In this document: positions 8,564-16,412 of the stretch, one piece after another | Position numbering within the stretch: the stretch's first letter is position 1 | How the letters are laid out: each line of letters starts with the position of its first letter | DNA from: Thermosipho sp. (in: thermotogales) | GTDB lineage: Bacteria > Thermotogota > Thermotogae > Thermotogales > Fervidobacteriaceae | Length of the DNA: 64,000 nt | NCBI GenBank assembly: GCA_017656345.1 | Contig: JACDNZ010000009.1 | Coordinates: 24,081-88,080, forward strand | Direction of reading: 5' to 3' | Position numbers and translations under genes: made by a program | The notes under the pieces: generated by a model | The model's database searches: none | Seen by the model: the letters and a program-made list of their open reading frames with translations, nothing else | Told to the model about the DNA's origin: nothing

Positions 8564-9907
8564 ATGACAGTTTGGCTTGTAGTATTGCTTCTTTTAACTA
8601 TTTTGTTTATAGTTATTTCCACAGTAAAGTGGAGACTCCATCCATTCCTAGCACTTATATTTGCTGCTTTCTTGTTCGGGATCCTTTCGGGTATGAACTT
8701 TAAAGATATCATGTCTTCCATTACTGCTGGATTTGGTGGTACACTAAGTTCCATAGGTATTGTAATCGTTGCAGGAACCATTATAGGTGTTTTTCTGGAA
8801 AGATCAGGCGGAGCTTACACCATGGCTGAATCAATTTTAAAATTAACCGGAAGAAAAAATGTGCCTCTAGCTATGGGAATCATTGGATACATTGTCTCCA
8901 TTCCGGTATTCTGTGACTCAGGATTCGTAATTCTTTCGCCTTTAAACAAAGCTTTAAGTAAACGGGCAAAGATTTCTTTAGCAGTGAGTGCTATTTCCTT
9001 AAGTCTTGGTTTATACGCAACACACACAATGGTTCCACCAACTCCTGGACCAGTTGCTGCTGCAGGTATTTTAAATGCAGATCTTGGTATAGTAATAATC
9101 TGGGGTTTAATTGTTTCCATTCCTTCCTTGATCGTCGGATGGCTTTTTGCTTTGAAAATGGGATCAAAAATACAAATTGACCCCGAACCAGAAATGACAG
9201 AAAAAGAAATCGCAGAAAAAATGAAAGACGCTCCCAGTTCTAAAAAAGCATTTTTACCAATTATTATTCCAATCATATTAATCGTTTTAAAATCTATTTC
9301 AGATTTCCCAACAAAACCTTTTGGAGATGGTGGATTAAGAAGCTTCTTAGGATTTATTGGACATCCTGTAACCGCTTTAATCATAGGTATCTTGATTGCA
9401 ATGTTTTTACCAAAGAAGCTTGAAAAGAAAATGCTTTCAGTTGATGGCTGGGTAGGAAAGGCCGTTCTTAATGCCGGTGTAATCATCTTAATAACTGGTG
9501 CTGGTGGTGCTTTTGGAAAAGTACTCCAAAACTCCGGAATCGCAAGTGTACTTGGGGAATCTCTTTCAAAAACTAATCTTGGAATATGGTTACCATTCTT
9601 AATTGCAGCAGCAATAAAAACTGCACAAGGATCATCAACTGTTGCAATCATTACTACCGCATCCTTAATGGCTCCACTTATGGCTCCTCTAGGATTTACC
9701 GCACCAATTGCAAAAGCTTTGGTAGTTGTTGCAATCGGAGCAGGTTCTATGGTTGTTTCACACGCTAACGATAGCTACTTCTGGGTTGTCACACAATTTT
9801 CAAAAATGGATGTTAAAACCGGTTATAAATTGCAAACACTTGGAACTTTTGTTGAAGGAGTGACTGCCGCTATAATTGTTTGGCTCATAAGTATTCCTTT
9901 GATATAA
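8564..9907 (+). CDS. GntP-family gluconate/organic acid permease
   Basis: Membrane protein of 447 residues with 12-14 hydrophobic segments. Family landmarks: 'HPFLALIFAAFLFGILSGM' near the N-terminus, 'FGGTLSSIGIVIVAGTIIG', 'IPVFCDSGFVILSPLNKALSKR' near 120, 'THTMVPPTPGPVAAAGIL' near 165 and 'AAIKTAQGSSTVAIITTAS' near 350. These are characteristic of GntP proton symporters. The frame extends upstream to 8486, but the ATG at 8564 directly follows AGGAGGTGGGGG. No gluconate kinase or other sugar-acid gene is adjacent, so the substrate could be gluconate, glycerate or another hydroxy acid. Single gene with its own promoter and terminator. Confidence 0.85.
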   Translation: MTVWLVVLLLLTILFIVISTVKWRLHPFLALIFAAFLFGILSGMNFKDIMSSITAGFGGTLSSIGIVIVAGTIIGVFLERSGGAYTMAESILKLTGRKNVPLAMGIIGYIVSIPVFCDSGFVILSPLNKALSKRAKISLAVSAISLSLGLYATHTMVPPTPGPVAAAGILNADLGIVIIWGLIVSIPSLIVGWLFALKMGSKIQIDPEPEMTEKEIAEKMKDAPSSKKAFLPIIIPIILIVLKSISDFPTKPFGDGGLRSFLGFIGHPVTALIIGILIAMFLPKKLEKKMLSVDGWVGKAVLNAGVIILITGAGGAFGKVLQNSGIASVLGESLSKTNLGIWLPFLIAAAIKTAQGSSTVAIITTASLMAPLMAPLGFTAPIAKALVVVAIGAGSMVVSHANDSYFWVVTQFSKMDVKTGYKLQTLGTFVEGVTAAIIVWLISIPLI

Positions 9908-9931
9908 AAAGGATTCAATAATTTATCCTTG

Positions 9932-9964
9932 GCCCCTGATTCTTTCAGGGGCTTTTTCTTTTTT
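9932..9964 (+). terminator. Terminator of the gntP-like gene
   Basis: GCCCCTGA/TCAGGGGC stem with a 5-base loop followed by a T-rich run. Confidence 0.92.
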
Positions 9965-10251
9965 CAACAACTTTAAATTCAATTTGTAGTTCTCAAAATT
10001 AAAATCTCTTTAAATCAAAAATAGTCCATACTTTAAATTGTCCTAAAATCAATGCTATTATCCTCTTTTATTTATTTTATGCTTCATTTATCACCCAAAA
10101 AATTAATTACAATTTCTTGCTTTAAAATTGTTTAAGAACTAATGTTAACAAATTCTTACAGTTTTTACCAAAAGTAATTCAAAAAAACTATTTTATTACC
10201 AATATTTATCTATCATTAAATTTTATATCGAAAAACCCCCGGAATGTTAAC
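9965..10251. other. Gene-free AT-rich stretch
   Basis: About 290 bases between a terminator and the next promoter. I found no open frame with a ribosome site, no hairpin with a T-tract and no repeat in it. Confidence 0.6.
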
Positions 10252-10281
10252 TTGCAATTAACATTGTTTATTTGTTATAAT
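10252..10281 (+). promoter_or_regulatory. Promoter of the NSS symporter operon
   Basis: TTGCAA, an 18-base spacer and TATAAT preceded by TGT (extended -10), 40 bases before the start codon. Confidence 0.75.
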
Positions 10282-10320
10282 TTTTCCAAGTTTTGCAATC
10301 TTTTTAAAGGAGGGAGTTAC

Positions 10321-11838
10321 ATGGCTAGAGAAAAATGGACATCTCGATGGGCTTTTGTTCTTGCAGCTATAGGGTCCGCTGCAGGTCTTGGTAATGCTTG
10401 GAGATTCCCTTACATGGCATATTCTAATGGAGGTGGAGCGTTTTATGTTCCTTACTTCGTAGCACTATTCCTTGCTGGAATACCTCTACTAATGGCTGAA
10501 TTTGCTATAGGACAAGGACTTCAAAGCAGTGCTCCAAAATCTCTTGGAAAAATCAGAAAAGGTGCAGAATTTGTTGGTTGGTGGGCAGTTATAACAGGAG
10601 CTTTAATTACTTTTTACTATAATGTAATAATGGGATACATTTTTAACTATTTGTATTATTCCTTTGGGGTTGCCTGGAAAGAAGATACTTCTAACTTCTT
10701 TTTCAATAAATTTTTACAAATTTCAAGTGGTCCTGGTGAATTGGGTGGATTAAGATGGCCAATAGTAATTGGTCTTGCATTAACCTGGCTCTGGATTTAT
10801 TTCATTTTAAGGAAAGGAACACAATCGGTTGGTAAAACTGTTATCTGGACAGTACCTCTTCCTGTTATACTTCTTTTGGTTCTTGGAATTAGAGGTATAA
10901 CACTCGAGGGAGCTTCTCAAGGGCTAAATTACCTTTTTGAACCAAACTTCGCAAAACTTGCACAACCAAGTGTCTGGGCAAATGCATTTGGACAAATTTT
11001 CTTCTCCTTAAGTCTTGCGTTTGGAATTATGATTGCATATGGTAGTTATAACAATAAAAAAAGTGATATCGCAAATAATACTATAATTACCGCTCTGGCT
11101 AACTCCGCTACTTCTTATCTTGCTGGTATTGCTGTTTTCTCGGTTCTTGGTTACATGGCATTCCAAATAAATTCACCTGTTAGCGAGGTAGCAAAAGGTG
11201 GAATCGGACTTGCTTTTGTTGTTTACCCAAAAGCAATTTCATTGTTCCCAGGTGGAGTATTTATTCAATCTATTATAGGAATTGCTTTCTTTGTAATGTT
11301 ACTAACACTTGGTATTGATTCTGCATTCTCGCTTGTTGAAGCTGTTGAAGCCGCTAATGAAGACAAATTTAAAGTAAATAAAAAAGCATTTTTAACTGGT
11401 TTTTCAATATTTGGATTCATTTGTGGCCTTTTATTTGCAACACAAGGCGGCCTTTACTGGCTTGATATTGTTGATCACTTCCTCGGAATTTATGCTCTTT
11501 TAATTGTTGGAATTCTTGAAGCAATAGTAATTGGATGGGTGCTTGGAGCAGAAAACTTGAGGGAATATATAAACTCTGTTTCTGAAATCAAGGTAGGAAA
11601 ATGGTTCAACTTCTCCCTTAAATTCATTATTCCAATAGTTTTAATGTTTATTTTAATTACAAATCTAATTGATGAGATTAAAAATCCTTATGAAGGATAT
11701 CCAATATGGGCGCTTTTAATTGGTGCCTCCTTATTGGTTATTACACCAATTGTCGCTATAGTACTTTCAAAAATTCCTTCAAAAGATAAAAATTACTATA
11801 AAAGGGTAGAAAAAATTACTGTTGAAGGAGGCGAATAA
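10321..11838 (+). CDS. Sodium-dependent amino-acid transporter, NSS (SNF) family
   Basis: LeuT-fold symporter of 505 residues. The first helix carries the family signature 'GSAAGLGNAWRFPYMAYSNGG', which forms part of the Na+ and substrate site, and about 11-12 hydrophobic helices follow. 'GIDSAFSLVEAVEAANEDKF' near 340 matches the helix-8/9 region. The frame extends upstream into the promoter, but AAAGGAGGGAG ends just before the ATG at 10321. The following 32-codon gene encodes a MetS-like small subunit, so this is probably the large subunit of a MetP-type methionine/alanine importer. Confidence 0.9.
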   Translation: MAREKWTSRWAFVLAAIGSAAGLGNAWRFPYMAYSNGGGAFYVPYFVALFLAGIPLLMAEFAIGQGLQSSAPKSLGKIRKGAEFVGWWAVITGALITFYYNVIMGYIFNYLYYSFGVAWKEDTSNFFFNKFLQISSGPGELGGLRWPIVIGLALTWLWIYFILRKGTQSVGKTVIWTVPLPVILLLVLGIRGITLEGASQGLNYLFEPNFAKLAQPSVWANAFGQIFFSLSLAFGIMIAYGSYNNKKSDIANNTIITALANSATSYLAGIAVFSVLGYMAFQINSPVSEVAKGGIGLAFVVYPKAISLFPGGVFIQSIIGIAFFVMLLTLGIDSAFSLVEAVEAANEDKFKVNKKAFLTGFSIFGFICGLLFATQGGLYWLDIVDHFLGIYALLIVGILEAIVIGWVLGAENLREYINSVSEIKVGKWFNFSLKFIIPIVLMFILITNLIDEIKNPYEGYPIWALLIGASLLVITPIVAIVLSKIPSKDKNYYKRVEKITVEGGE

Positions 11839-11839
11839 T

Positions 11840-11938
11840 ATGTCCTTAAGTGCTATCTTCTTTATGATCTTTGCAGGTGTTATTTTATTTGGAGGATTAT
11901 TCTGGGCATTATCAATAGCAGCAAAATCAAAGAAATAA
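11840..11938 (+). CDS. MetS-like small subunit of the NSS transporter
   Basis: A 32-residue protein of one transmembrane helix followed by a basic tail (AAKSKK). GGAGG lies 8 bases before its ATG, which overlaps the symporter TAA region by one base after the stop. Small single-helix proteins of this size and position (MaAIMP_sms/MetS) are needed for methionine and alanine uptake by MetP in Corynebacterium. Assignment rests on size, a single N-terminal helix, the lysine-rich end and the position directly behind an NSS gene. Confidence 0.78.
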   Translation: MSLSAIFFMIFAGVILFGGLFWALSIAAKSKK

Positions 11939-11969
11939 TGTTCAATTTGTGATTTATAAATAGTAATTT

Positions 11970-12012
11970 CCCCCGACTGGAGTTATTTACTCCTGTTGGG
12001 GGATTCTTTTAT
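11970..12012 (+). terminator. Terminator of the NSS-MetS operon
   Basis: Long hairpin, CCCCCGACTGGAGT pairing with ACTCCTGTTGGGGG (one G-U pair and one mismatch), followed by ATTCTTTT. Confidence 0.85.
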
Positions 12013-12071
12013 AAATTTATATTCGAAATTACCTCTATCACTTTTAATTAAAATCTTCCCCATATTAAAAA

Positions 12072-12100
12072 TTATCATTTCACCAATTTTATTGTATGAT
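12072..12100 (+). promoter_or_regulatory. Probable promoter of the esterase gene
   Basis: TTATCA, a 17-base spacer and TATGAT, 40 bases upstream of the GTG start. Confidence 0.5.
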
Positions 12101-12140
12101 AATATATAAAAGAGATTTCTTTCTCATGAGGTGATGGTGC

Positions 12141-12917
12141 GTGAGCATATTGAATCTGCCAAAAAATATTAAAACTATTCATATATCTCAACCCTTATTC
12201 TTACAAGGTACCAACAAAAAAGGGATCTTATTAATTCATGGTTTTACTGGTAGCCCTCATGATATGTTGTATCTCGGTAAAAGATTAAATAATGAAGGAT
12301 ATACAGTCTTTATTCCAAGGCTTCCAGGACATGGAACTTCTTCAGAAGATTTTTTAAGAAGTACCTGGAAAGACTGGTTACGAAGAGTAATTGATTCTTA
12401 TTTTGATCTCTCAGGTATTTGCGATGAGGTATATGTTGCAGGACTTTCAATGGGAGGTGTCTTAACTTTAATTTTGTCCAGTATAGTAAATCCTCCAAAA
12501 ATCGCTACCATTGCCGGTGCAATAATAGTAAATGATCGAAAGATAAACTTAACACCTTTTATCTCTCTTTTCTTGAAGAAAATAAAAAGAAAGTGGGCCA
12601 ATCAAAGTTATGAAAATGAAGATCTAAAATATCTTTCAAATGAATACTGGACCTATCACTGGCCTCTCCAAGCAAAACATCTTCTTAAATTAATGAGCAT
12701 TGCCAAAAAAAGAATTAAGAAAATAACCTCTGACATTTTGATACTTGCCTCTGAAAAAGATGAAACTGTACCTATTGAAGCTGCTTATTATATTTATAAA
12801 AACGTATCTTCGATAAAAAAAGAAATAAAGATTTTTAAAGAATCTGGTCATGTAATGACAAATGATGTTGAAAAAGAGAAAGTGGCCGATGAAATTATCA
12901 AATGGTTTAATCAATAA
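12141..12917 (+). CDS. Alpha/beta hydrolase, carboxylesterase (EstD/Est30-like)
   Basis: Cytoplasmic serine hydrolase of 258 residues. The oxyanion-hole segment HGFTG is at 33-37, 'RLPGHGTS' at 60-67, and the nucleophile elbow GLSMGG at 101-106 (Ser103). The remaining triad is probably Asp207 in 'ILASEKDETVP' and His237 in 'ESGHVMT'. This arrangement matches bacterial carboxylesterases of the Est30/EstD group. It starts at GTG 12141 behind GAGGTGAT. A second, less typical hydrolase follows 87 bases downstream. Confidence 0.85.
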   Translation: MSILNLPKNIKTIHISQPLFLQGTNKKGILLIHGFTGSPHDMLYLGKRLNNEGYTVFIPRLPGHGTSSEDFLRSTWKDWLRRVIDSYFDLSGICDEVYVAGLSMGGVLTLILSSIVNPPKIATIAGAIIVNDRKINLTPFISLFLKKIKRKWANQSYENEDLKYLSNEYWTYHWPLQAKHLLKLMSIAKKRIKKITSDILILASEKDETVPIEAAYYIYKNVSSIKKEIKIFKESGHVMTNDVEKEKVADEIIKWFNQ

Positions 12918-12951
12918 TTTATTGTGCTTCTTGCTTGAAAACAATTACTCG

Positions 12952-12974
12952 GTAATTTTGAAGTACAAAATTAC
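12952..12974. repeat. Perfect 9-bp inverted repeat between two hydrolase genes
   Basis: GTAATTTTG and CAAAATTAC separated by AAGTA. There is no T-tract directly after it, so it is a weak terminator at best. It may instead be an operator or an mRNA hairpin before the second hydrolase. Confidence 0.5.
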
Positions 12975-13004
12975 TTCGATTTAAAACACAAGGAGGTTAA
13001 ACAA

Positions 13005-13913
13005 TTGTTACCATTTGAATACCAAAAAACCAAAATTAACCCTCAAATAACTAAAAAAGAAAAATTCAATATAGTAAAATTTTCAGCTCCCTATAACCCT
13101 GAAATCAGTGAATCTAAAACTGTTGTTATTTTTGAATATCTTTCAAGCCTCCCTAAGGCTAATTTAATTTTCTTACATGGTATAGGAAATGGTCATATAC
13201 CATATTTAATGTGGTTTGCAGAAAAATTCAAAGAGTACTCTTTTAACACTTATTTCTTAGTTCTTCCATATCATCTTTTTCGTGCTCCAAATGATTGGAA
13301 AGGAGGAGAACCCTTTTACTCTGCTTCTCCCAAAAAATGTACTATAAGATTTCACCAAGCAGTAATTGATGTAAGAAGAACTATTGATTATATTGAAACT
13401 CAATCAAACCTTCCTGTTTACATAATGGGGTTTTCTTTCGGAGGAATGATATCAACACTTTCAATGGCAATTGATAAAAGAATTAAAAAAGGTGTACTGG
13501 CTTTCACTGGGGGTAATTGGCGCTGGATAAATTGGTACTCACCTTATACTGAAACCGTCAGGAAGGAATATAAAACCATTAGCAATGAACTAGGATGCCA
13601 TTCTGAAGAATACTGTATAAAGTTACGTGGGAATCCTGAAAAGGTAATATCCGGTTTCAAAACCATTTCTGATATTTTTAAACACCCTGTTGGGTGTTAT
13701 CACTACGATCCTATGGTTTTCGCAAAATTTGTAAACCAAAAAGTTTTAATGTTTACAGGAATATTTGACAAAATTATCAACAAAAAAAGCTCAGATAGCT
13801 TATTTAAAATGCTTCCAAATGCCAAAAGAATATATATACCTTCTGGCCATAAATCTTCCTACTTTTTCAAACGTTTTATTGTAAGAAAGTCTGTTCGTTT
13901 TTTTAATTCTTAA
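13005..13913 (+). CDS. Alpha/beta hydrolase fold protein
   Basis: Protein of 302 residues without a signal peptide. HGIGNGH at 58-64 is the oxyanion segment and GFSFGG at 142-147 the nucleophile elbow (Ser144). Asp255 ('TGIFDKII') and His282 ('IPSGHKSS') complete a plausible triad. A Trp/Tyr-rich insert (GNWRWINWYSPY, 170-181) lies between core strands and may form a lid. It starts at TTG 13005 behind AGGAGG. I do not recognise a specific subfamily; esterase or deacylase activity is the general expectation. Confidence 0.72.
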   Translation: MLPFEYQKTKINPQITKKEKFNIVKFSAPYNPEISESKTVVIFEYLSSLPKANLIFLHGIGNGHIPYLMWFAEKFKEYSFNTYFLVLPYHLFRAPNDWKGGEPFYSASPKKCTIRFHQAVIDVRRTIDYIETQSNLPVYIMGFSFGGMISTLSMAIDKRIKKGVLAFTGGNWRWINWYSPYTETVRKEYKTISNELGCHSEEYCIKLRGNPEKVISGFKTISDIFKHPVGCYHYDPMVFAKFVNQKVLMFTGIFDKIINKKSSDSLFKMLPNAKRIYIPSGHKSSYFFKRFIVRKSVRFFNS

Positions 13914-14073
13914 AAAATTCTTTCCAATTTCTACTAAGATAACACTTATCTATTTTATTTCCTTCTTAATTCATACTATTTCTTAATTCTTCTATATTCT
14001 CCATTATCACCAATTATTCCTTATTCTGGTAGTTTATTCGCTTCCTTTCGCTTCATTATTCTTTTGTCAATTG

Positions 14074-14101
14074 TTTTCAATATAAAAATTTATGATATTA
14101 T
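14074..14101 (+). promoter_or_regulatory. Probable promoter of the phosphate transporter pair
   Basis: TTTTCA, a 16-base spacer and TATTAT with an upstream TGA (extended -10), 42 bases before the ATG. Confidence 0.5.
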
Positions 14102-14142
14102 ATTTAAATACATCTCAAACAAAATTTTAATGAGGTGATGGA

Positions 14143-15081
14143 ATGTTCTTTTATCTCCTACCTGCTATTTTTTTTGGTTGGTCACTTGGCGCAAATGGTA
14201 CAGCAAACATTTTTGGAACAGCTGTCTTAAATAGAATAATTAAATATCGTACTGCAACAATAATAGCCGCTATTTTCATTGTCATTGGAGCTTTTTTCGG
14301 AGGGGCAAAAGGTATAGAAACAATTAGCAGCATTTCCTCCGTAAATCTTATTTTTGCTTCAATATCCGTCTTATCATCCGCGCTCACAATGACTATAATG
14401 ACTTATCTGGGTATACCAGTTTCATCAGCTCAAGCAATTGTGGGCTCTATAATTATTACAGGATTAATTACTGGAGGAGTTAATTGGGGAATAATACTTA
14501 AATTAGTGTTAGCGTGGATTGCAACGCCTTTTGGCGGAATGCTTTTTAGTTTTTTTGCATACAAAATCCTTGCTATTCCTTTCAACAAAATTAAATCAAT
14601 TTATGTAAAAGAAAGAATAATCCTGATAAGTACCATAATGATTGGTGCATATGGTTCCTATTCTCTTGGTGCAAACAATGTTGCAAATATTACTGGTGTG
14701 TTTGCTAATGTTATAGGAGTAAAATTAGCTGCACTAATTGGAGGGTTAAGTATAGCTCTTGGCGTTTTAACCTACAGTTATAAGGTTATGTTAACTGTTG
14801 GTTCGCAAATCATTGAGCTTGATTATTTCTCCGCGACAATTGCTGTTCTAGGCGAATCAATAACTGTCTGGATATATGCACTCCTTGGTATTCCTGTTTC
14901 AACCTCCCATGCAATTGTTGGAGCAGTCATAGGAGCAGGATATGCTAGAGGTTCCAGACTAGTAAATAAAAAAATAATACTTAAAATAGTTAGTGCTTGG
15001 ATAAATACTCCAATTTCTTCAGCATTAATAACTTATCTGATATACTTGTTATTGAAAGGTGTCTTTAAACTAGACTTTTAG
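14143..15081 (+). CDS. Inorganic phosphate transporter, PiT family
   Basis: Membrane protein of 312 residues with the internal duplication typical of PiT carriers: 'GANGTANIFGTAV' near residue 17 and 'GANNVANITGVFA' near 177. Each half also has a 'GIPVS[ST]...AIVG' segment (GIPVSSAQAIVGS and GIPVSTSHAIVGA). It is shorter than E. coli PitA because the central loop is small, which is usual for thermophile homologues. It is followed 14 bases later by a DUF47 gene, the standard partner. Phosphate uptake is expected to be ion-coupled. Confidence 0.9.
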   Translation: MFFYLLPAIFFGWSLGANGTANIFGTAVLNRIIKYRTATIIAAIFIVIGAFFGGAKGIETISSISSVNLIFASISVLSSALTMTIMTYLGIPVSSAQAIVGSIIITGLITGGVNWGIILKLVLAWIATPFGGMLFSFFAYKILAIPFNKIKSIYVKERIILISTIMIGAYGSYSLGANNVANITGVFANVIGVKLAALIGGLSIALGVLTYSYKVMLTVGSQIIELDYFSATIAVLGESITVWIYALLGIPVSTSHAIVGAVIGAGYARGSRLVNKKIILKIVSAWINTPISSALITYLIYLLLKGVFKLDF

Positions 15082-15095
15082 ACGGAGGTGTAAAG

Positions 15096-15743
15096 ATGAG
15101 CTTGTTTTTTGGAAAAAAAGAACAACTTGTTATTGAACTTTTCCATCAACATTTAGATGCCATTGAAAATACTATCGAAAAGCTCATAGATTTAATTCAA
15201 CATATGAAAAACAATGATATTGACAAAGCCAGAGAACTCGCTGAAGAAGTTCGTAAGGCCGAAACTCAAGCCGATCAAATTAGAAGAAAAGCTGAAATGG
15301 AAATGTATTCAGGAGCATTTTTACCAAATTTTAGAGGTGATTTATTAGGAACCATAGAATCACTCGATAAAATTGCTAACAAGGCCGAATCAGTTGCTGA
15401 TGAAATTGACCTACAAGATTTAACAATTCCATCAGAATTGTTCGAAGATTTTGAAAAACTTACAAAAAAATCACTAGAAACATATTGCGCATTAAAAGAT
15501 GCTGCAAAAGAAATGTTTGAAGATTTTGAAAGTGCCAGCAAAAAAATAACTGATACCGAAAAGTTTGAGCATGAAGCAGATGAGATTGAAAGAAATACAA
15601 TAAGAAAAATTTTTTCTCTTGATATCCCCTTAGCTGAAAAAATTCAGCTTAAAAAGCTCGTTCATAGAATTGCAGATATTTCAGATGCATCTGAAGATGT
15701 TTCAGACAGAATTCAAATAATCCTGTACAAAAGGAAAGTATAA
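15096..15743 (+). CDS. DUF47 / PhoU-like phosphate transport regulator
   Basis: All-helical cytoplasmic protein of 215 residues rich in Glu, Lys and Asp. It shows the two PhoU-like repeats with acidic metal-binding signatures ('ELAEEVRKAETQADQIRRKAE' near 50 and 'EKFEHEADEIERNTIRKIF' near 155). DUF47 proteins pair with PiT transporters and probably modulate them. A GGAGGTG site precedes the ATG. It converges with the next gene with only two bases between the stops and no evident terminator. Confidence 0.88.
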   Translation: MSLFFGKKEQLVIELFHQHLDAIENTIEKLIDLIQHMKNNDIDKARELAEEVRKAETQADQIRRKAEMEMYSGAFLPNFRGDLLGTIESLDKIANKAESVADEIDLQDLTIPSELFEDFEKLTKKSLETYCALKDAAKEMFEDFESASKKITDTEKFEHEADEIERNTIRKIFSLDIPLAEKIQLKKLVHRIADISDASEDVSDRIQIILYKRKV

Positions 15744-15745
15744 AA

Positions 15746-16252
15746 CTACCTGTACATTCCAAAAGCTATAATTAAAGGATATGGCCAAATCCAGCCATAA
15801 TATTTCGGCTCGCCAGGACTTTTAGGCTTGGTCATAAATACAATCGTTGGTGAAATAGAAATATCTAAAAGTGATTCAGAAAAATAACTTGAAATTACCC
15901 AATAGTCAATTGCACCATTTACTGCAAATGCTGGTTGAATAGTAATATCTGAAATTTTAAAGCTAAGACTTTCAATTGGCAATAAAAACTGCCCGCTTAC
16001 CCCTATTTTTAAACCAAAAATTCCTAAACTAGTTACCATAAATACTTCTGGACCATAGTAAATTTGAGGAGTTCCAAAAACTATAGGGCCTAAATCAGGA
16101 ACATCAAACCCTAAATCAGTCCCCCACCAATACGAACCTCCCACACCATATACAGGTGGAAAAATCTCAGCGGAAACAAAGAATGCTGTATGAGCCTGTG
16201 AAAAAGATATTAAAGCCAATACAATCAAAAAACTTATAAATAGTTTTCTCAT
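15746..16252 (-). CDS. Exported protein, probably outer-membrane beta-barrel
   Basis: I do not recognise a named family. The 168-residue product has a signal peptide (MRKLFISFLIVLALISFSQA, cleavage near 20). A Gly/Tyr/Trp/Phe-rich body follows, with alternating polar and hydrophobic residues such as 'YGVGGSYWWGTDLGF' and 'LGIFGLKIGVSGQFLLPI', and it ends in an aromatic strand, 'PLIIAFGMYR'. This is the look of a small beta-barrel of the Thermotogota outer sheath (toga). It has a strong promoter of its own and a hairpin next to its ribosome site. Confidence 0.5.
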   Translation of the reverse strand: MRKLFISFLIVLALISFSQAHTAFFVSAEIFPPVYGVGGSYWWGTDLGFDVPDLGPIVFGTPQIYYGPEVFMVTSLGIFGLKIGVSGQFLLPIESLSFKISDITIQPAFAVNGAIDYWVISSYFSESLLDISISPTIVFMTKPKSPGEPKYYGWIWPYPLIIAFGMYR

Positions 16253-16263
16253 AATACACCTCC

Positions 16264-16280
16264 TTGTAGAATAACTACAA
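16264..16280. promoter_or_regulatory. Hairpin adjoining the ribosome site of the barrel-like protein
   Basis: TTGTAG-AATAA-CTACAA, a perfect 6-bp inverted repeat in the 5' leader immediately before the AGGAGG site of the minus-strand gene at 16252. It could stabilise the leader or hinder ribosome access. Confidence 0.45.
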
Positions 16281-16354
16281 TAATTTTTTCCAACTTTCTG
16301 ACAATTTGGCTGTCTTGTTCATTGATTTATAGGATAGAATTATTACAATAATTT

Positions 16355-16383
16355 ATTATAACATATCTTACATTATTATGCAA
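16355..16383 (-). promoter_or_regulatory. Promoter of the barrel-like exported protein
   Basis: Minus strand: TTGCAT (16383-16378), 17-base spacer, TATAAT (16360-16355). Transcription would start near 16348, leaving a leader of about 95 bases. Confidence 0.7.
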
Positions 16384-16412
16384 AATTAATTATATAAAAC
16401 CATAAAAAGCTA

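Noticed and set aside
8815..9651. Long open minus-strand frame (278 codons) opposite the gntP-like gene
   Set aside because: Antisense shadow of a well-supported transporter gene; no ribosome site, and the product has no domain pattern.
12952..12974. Inverted repeat as a true rho-independent terminator
   Set aside because: AT-rich 9-bp stem with no T-tract after it; listed only as a repeat.
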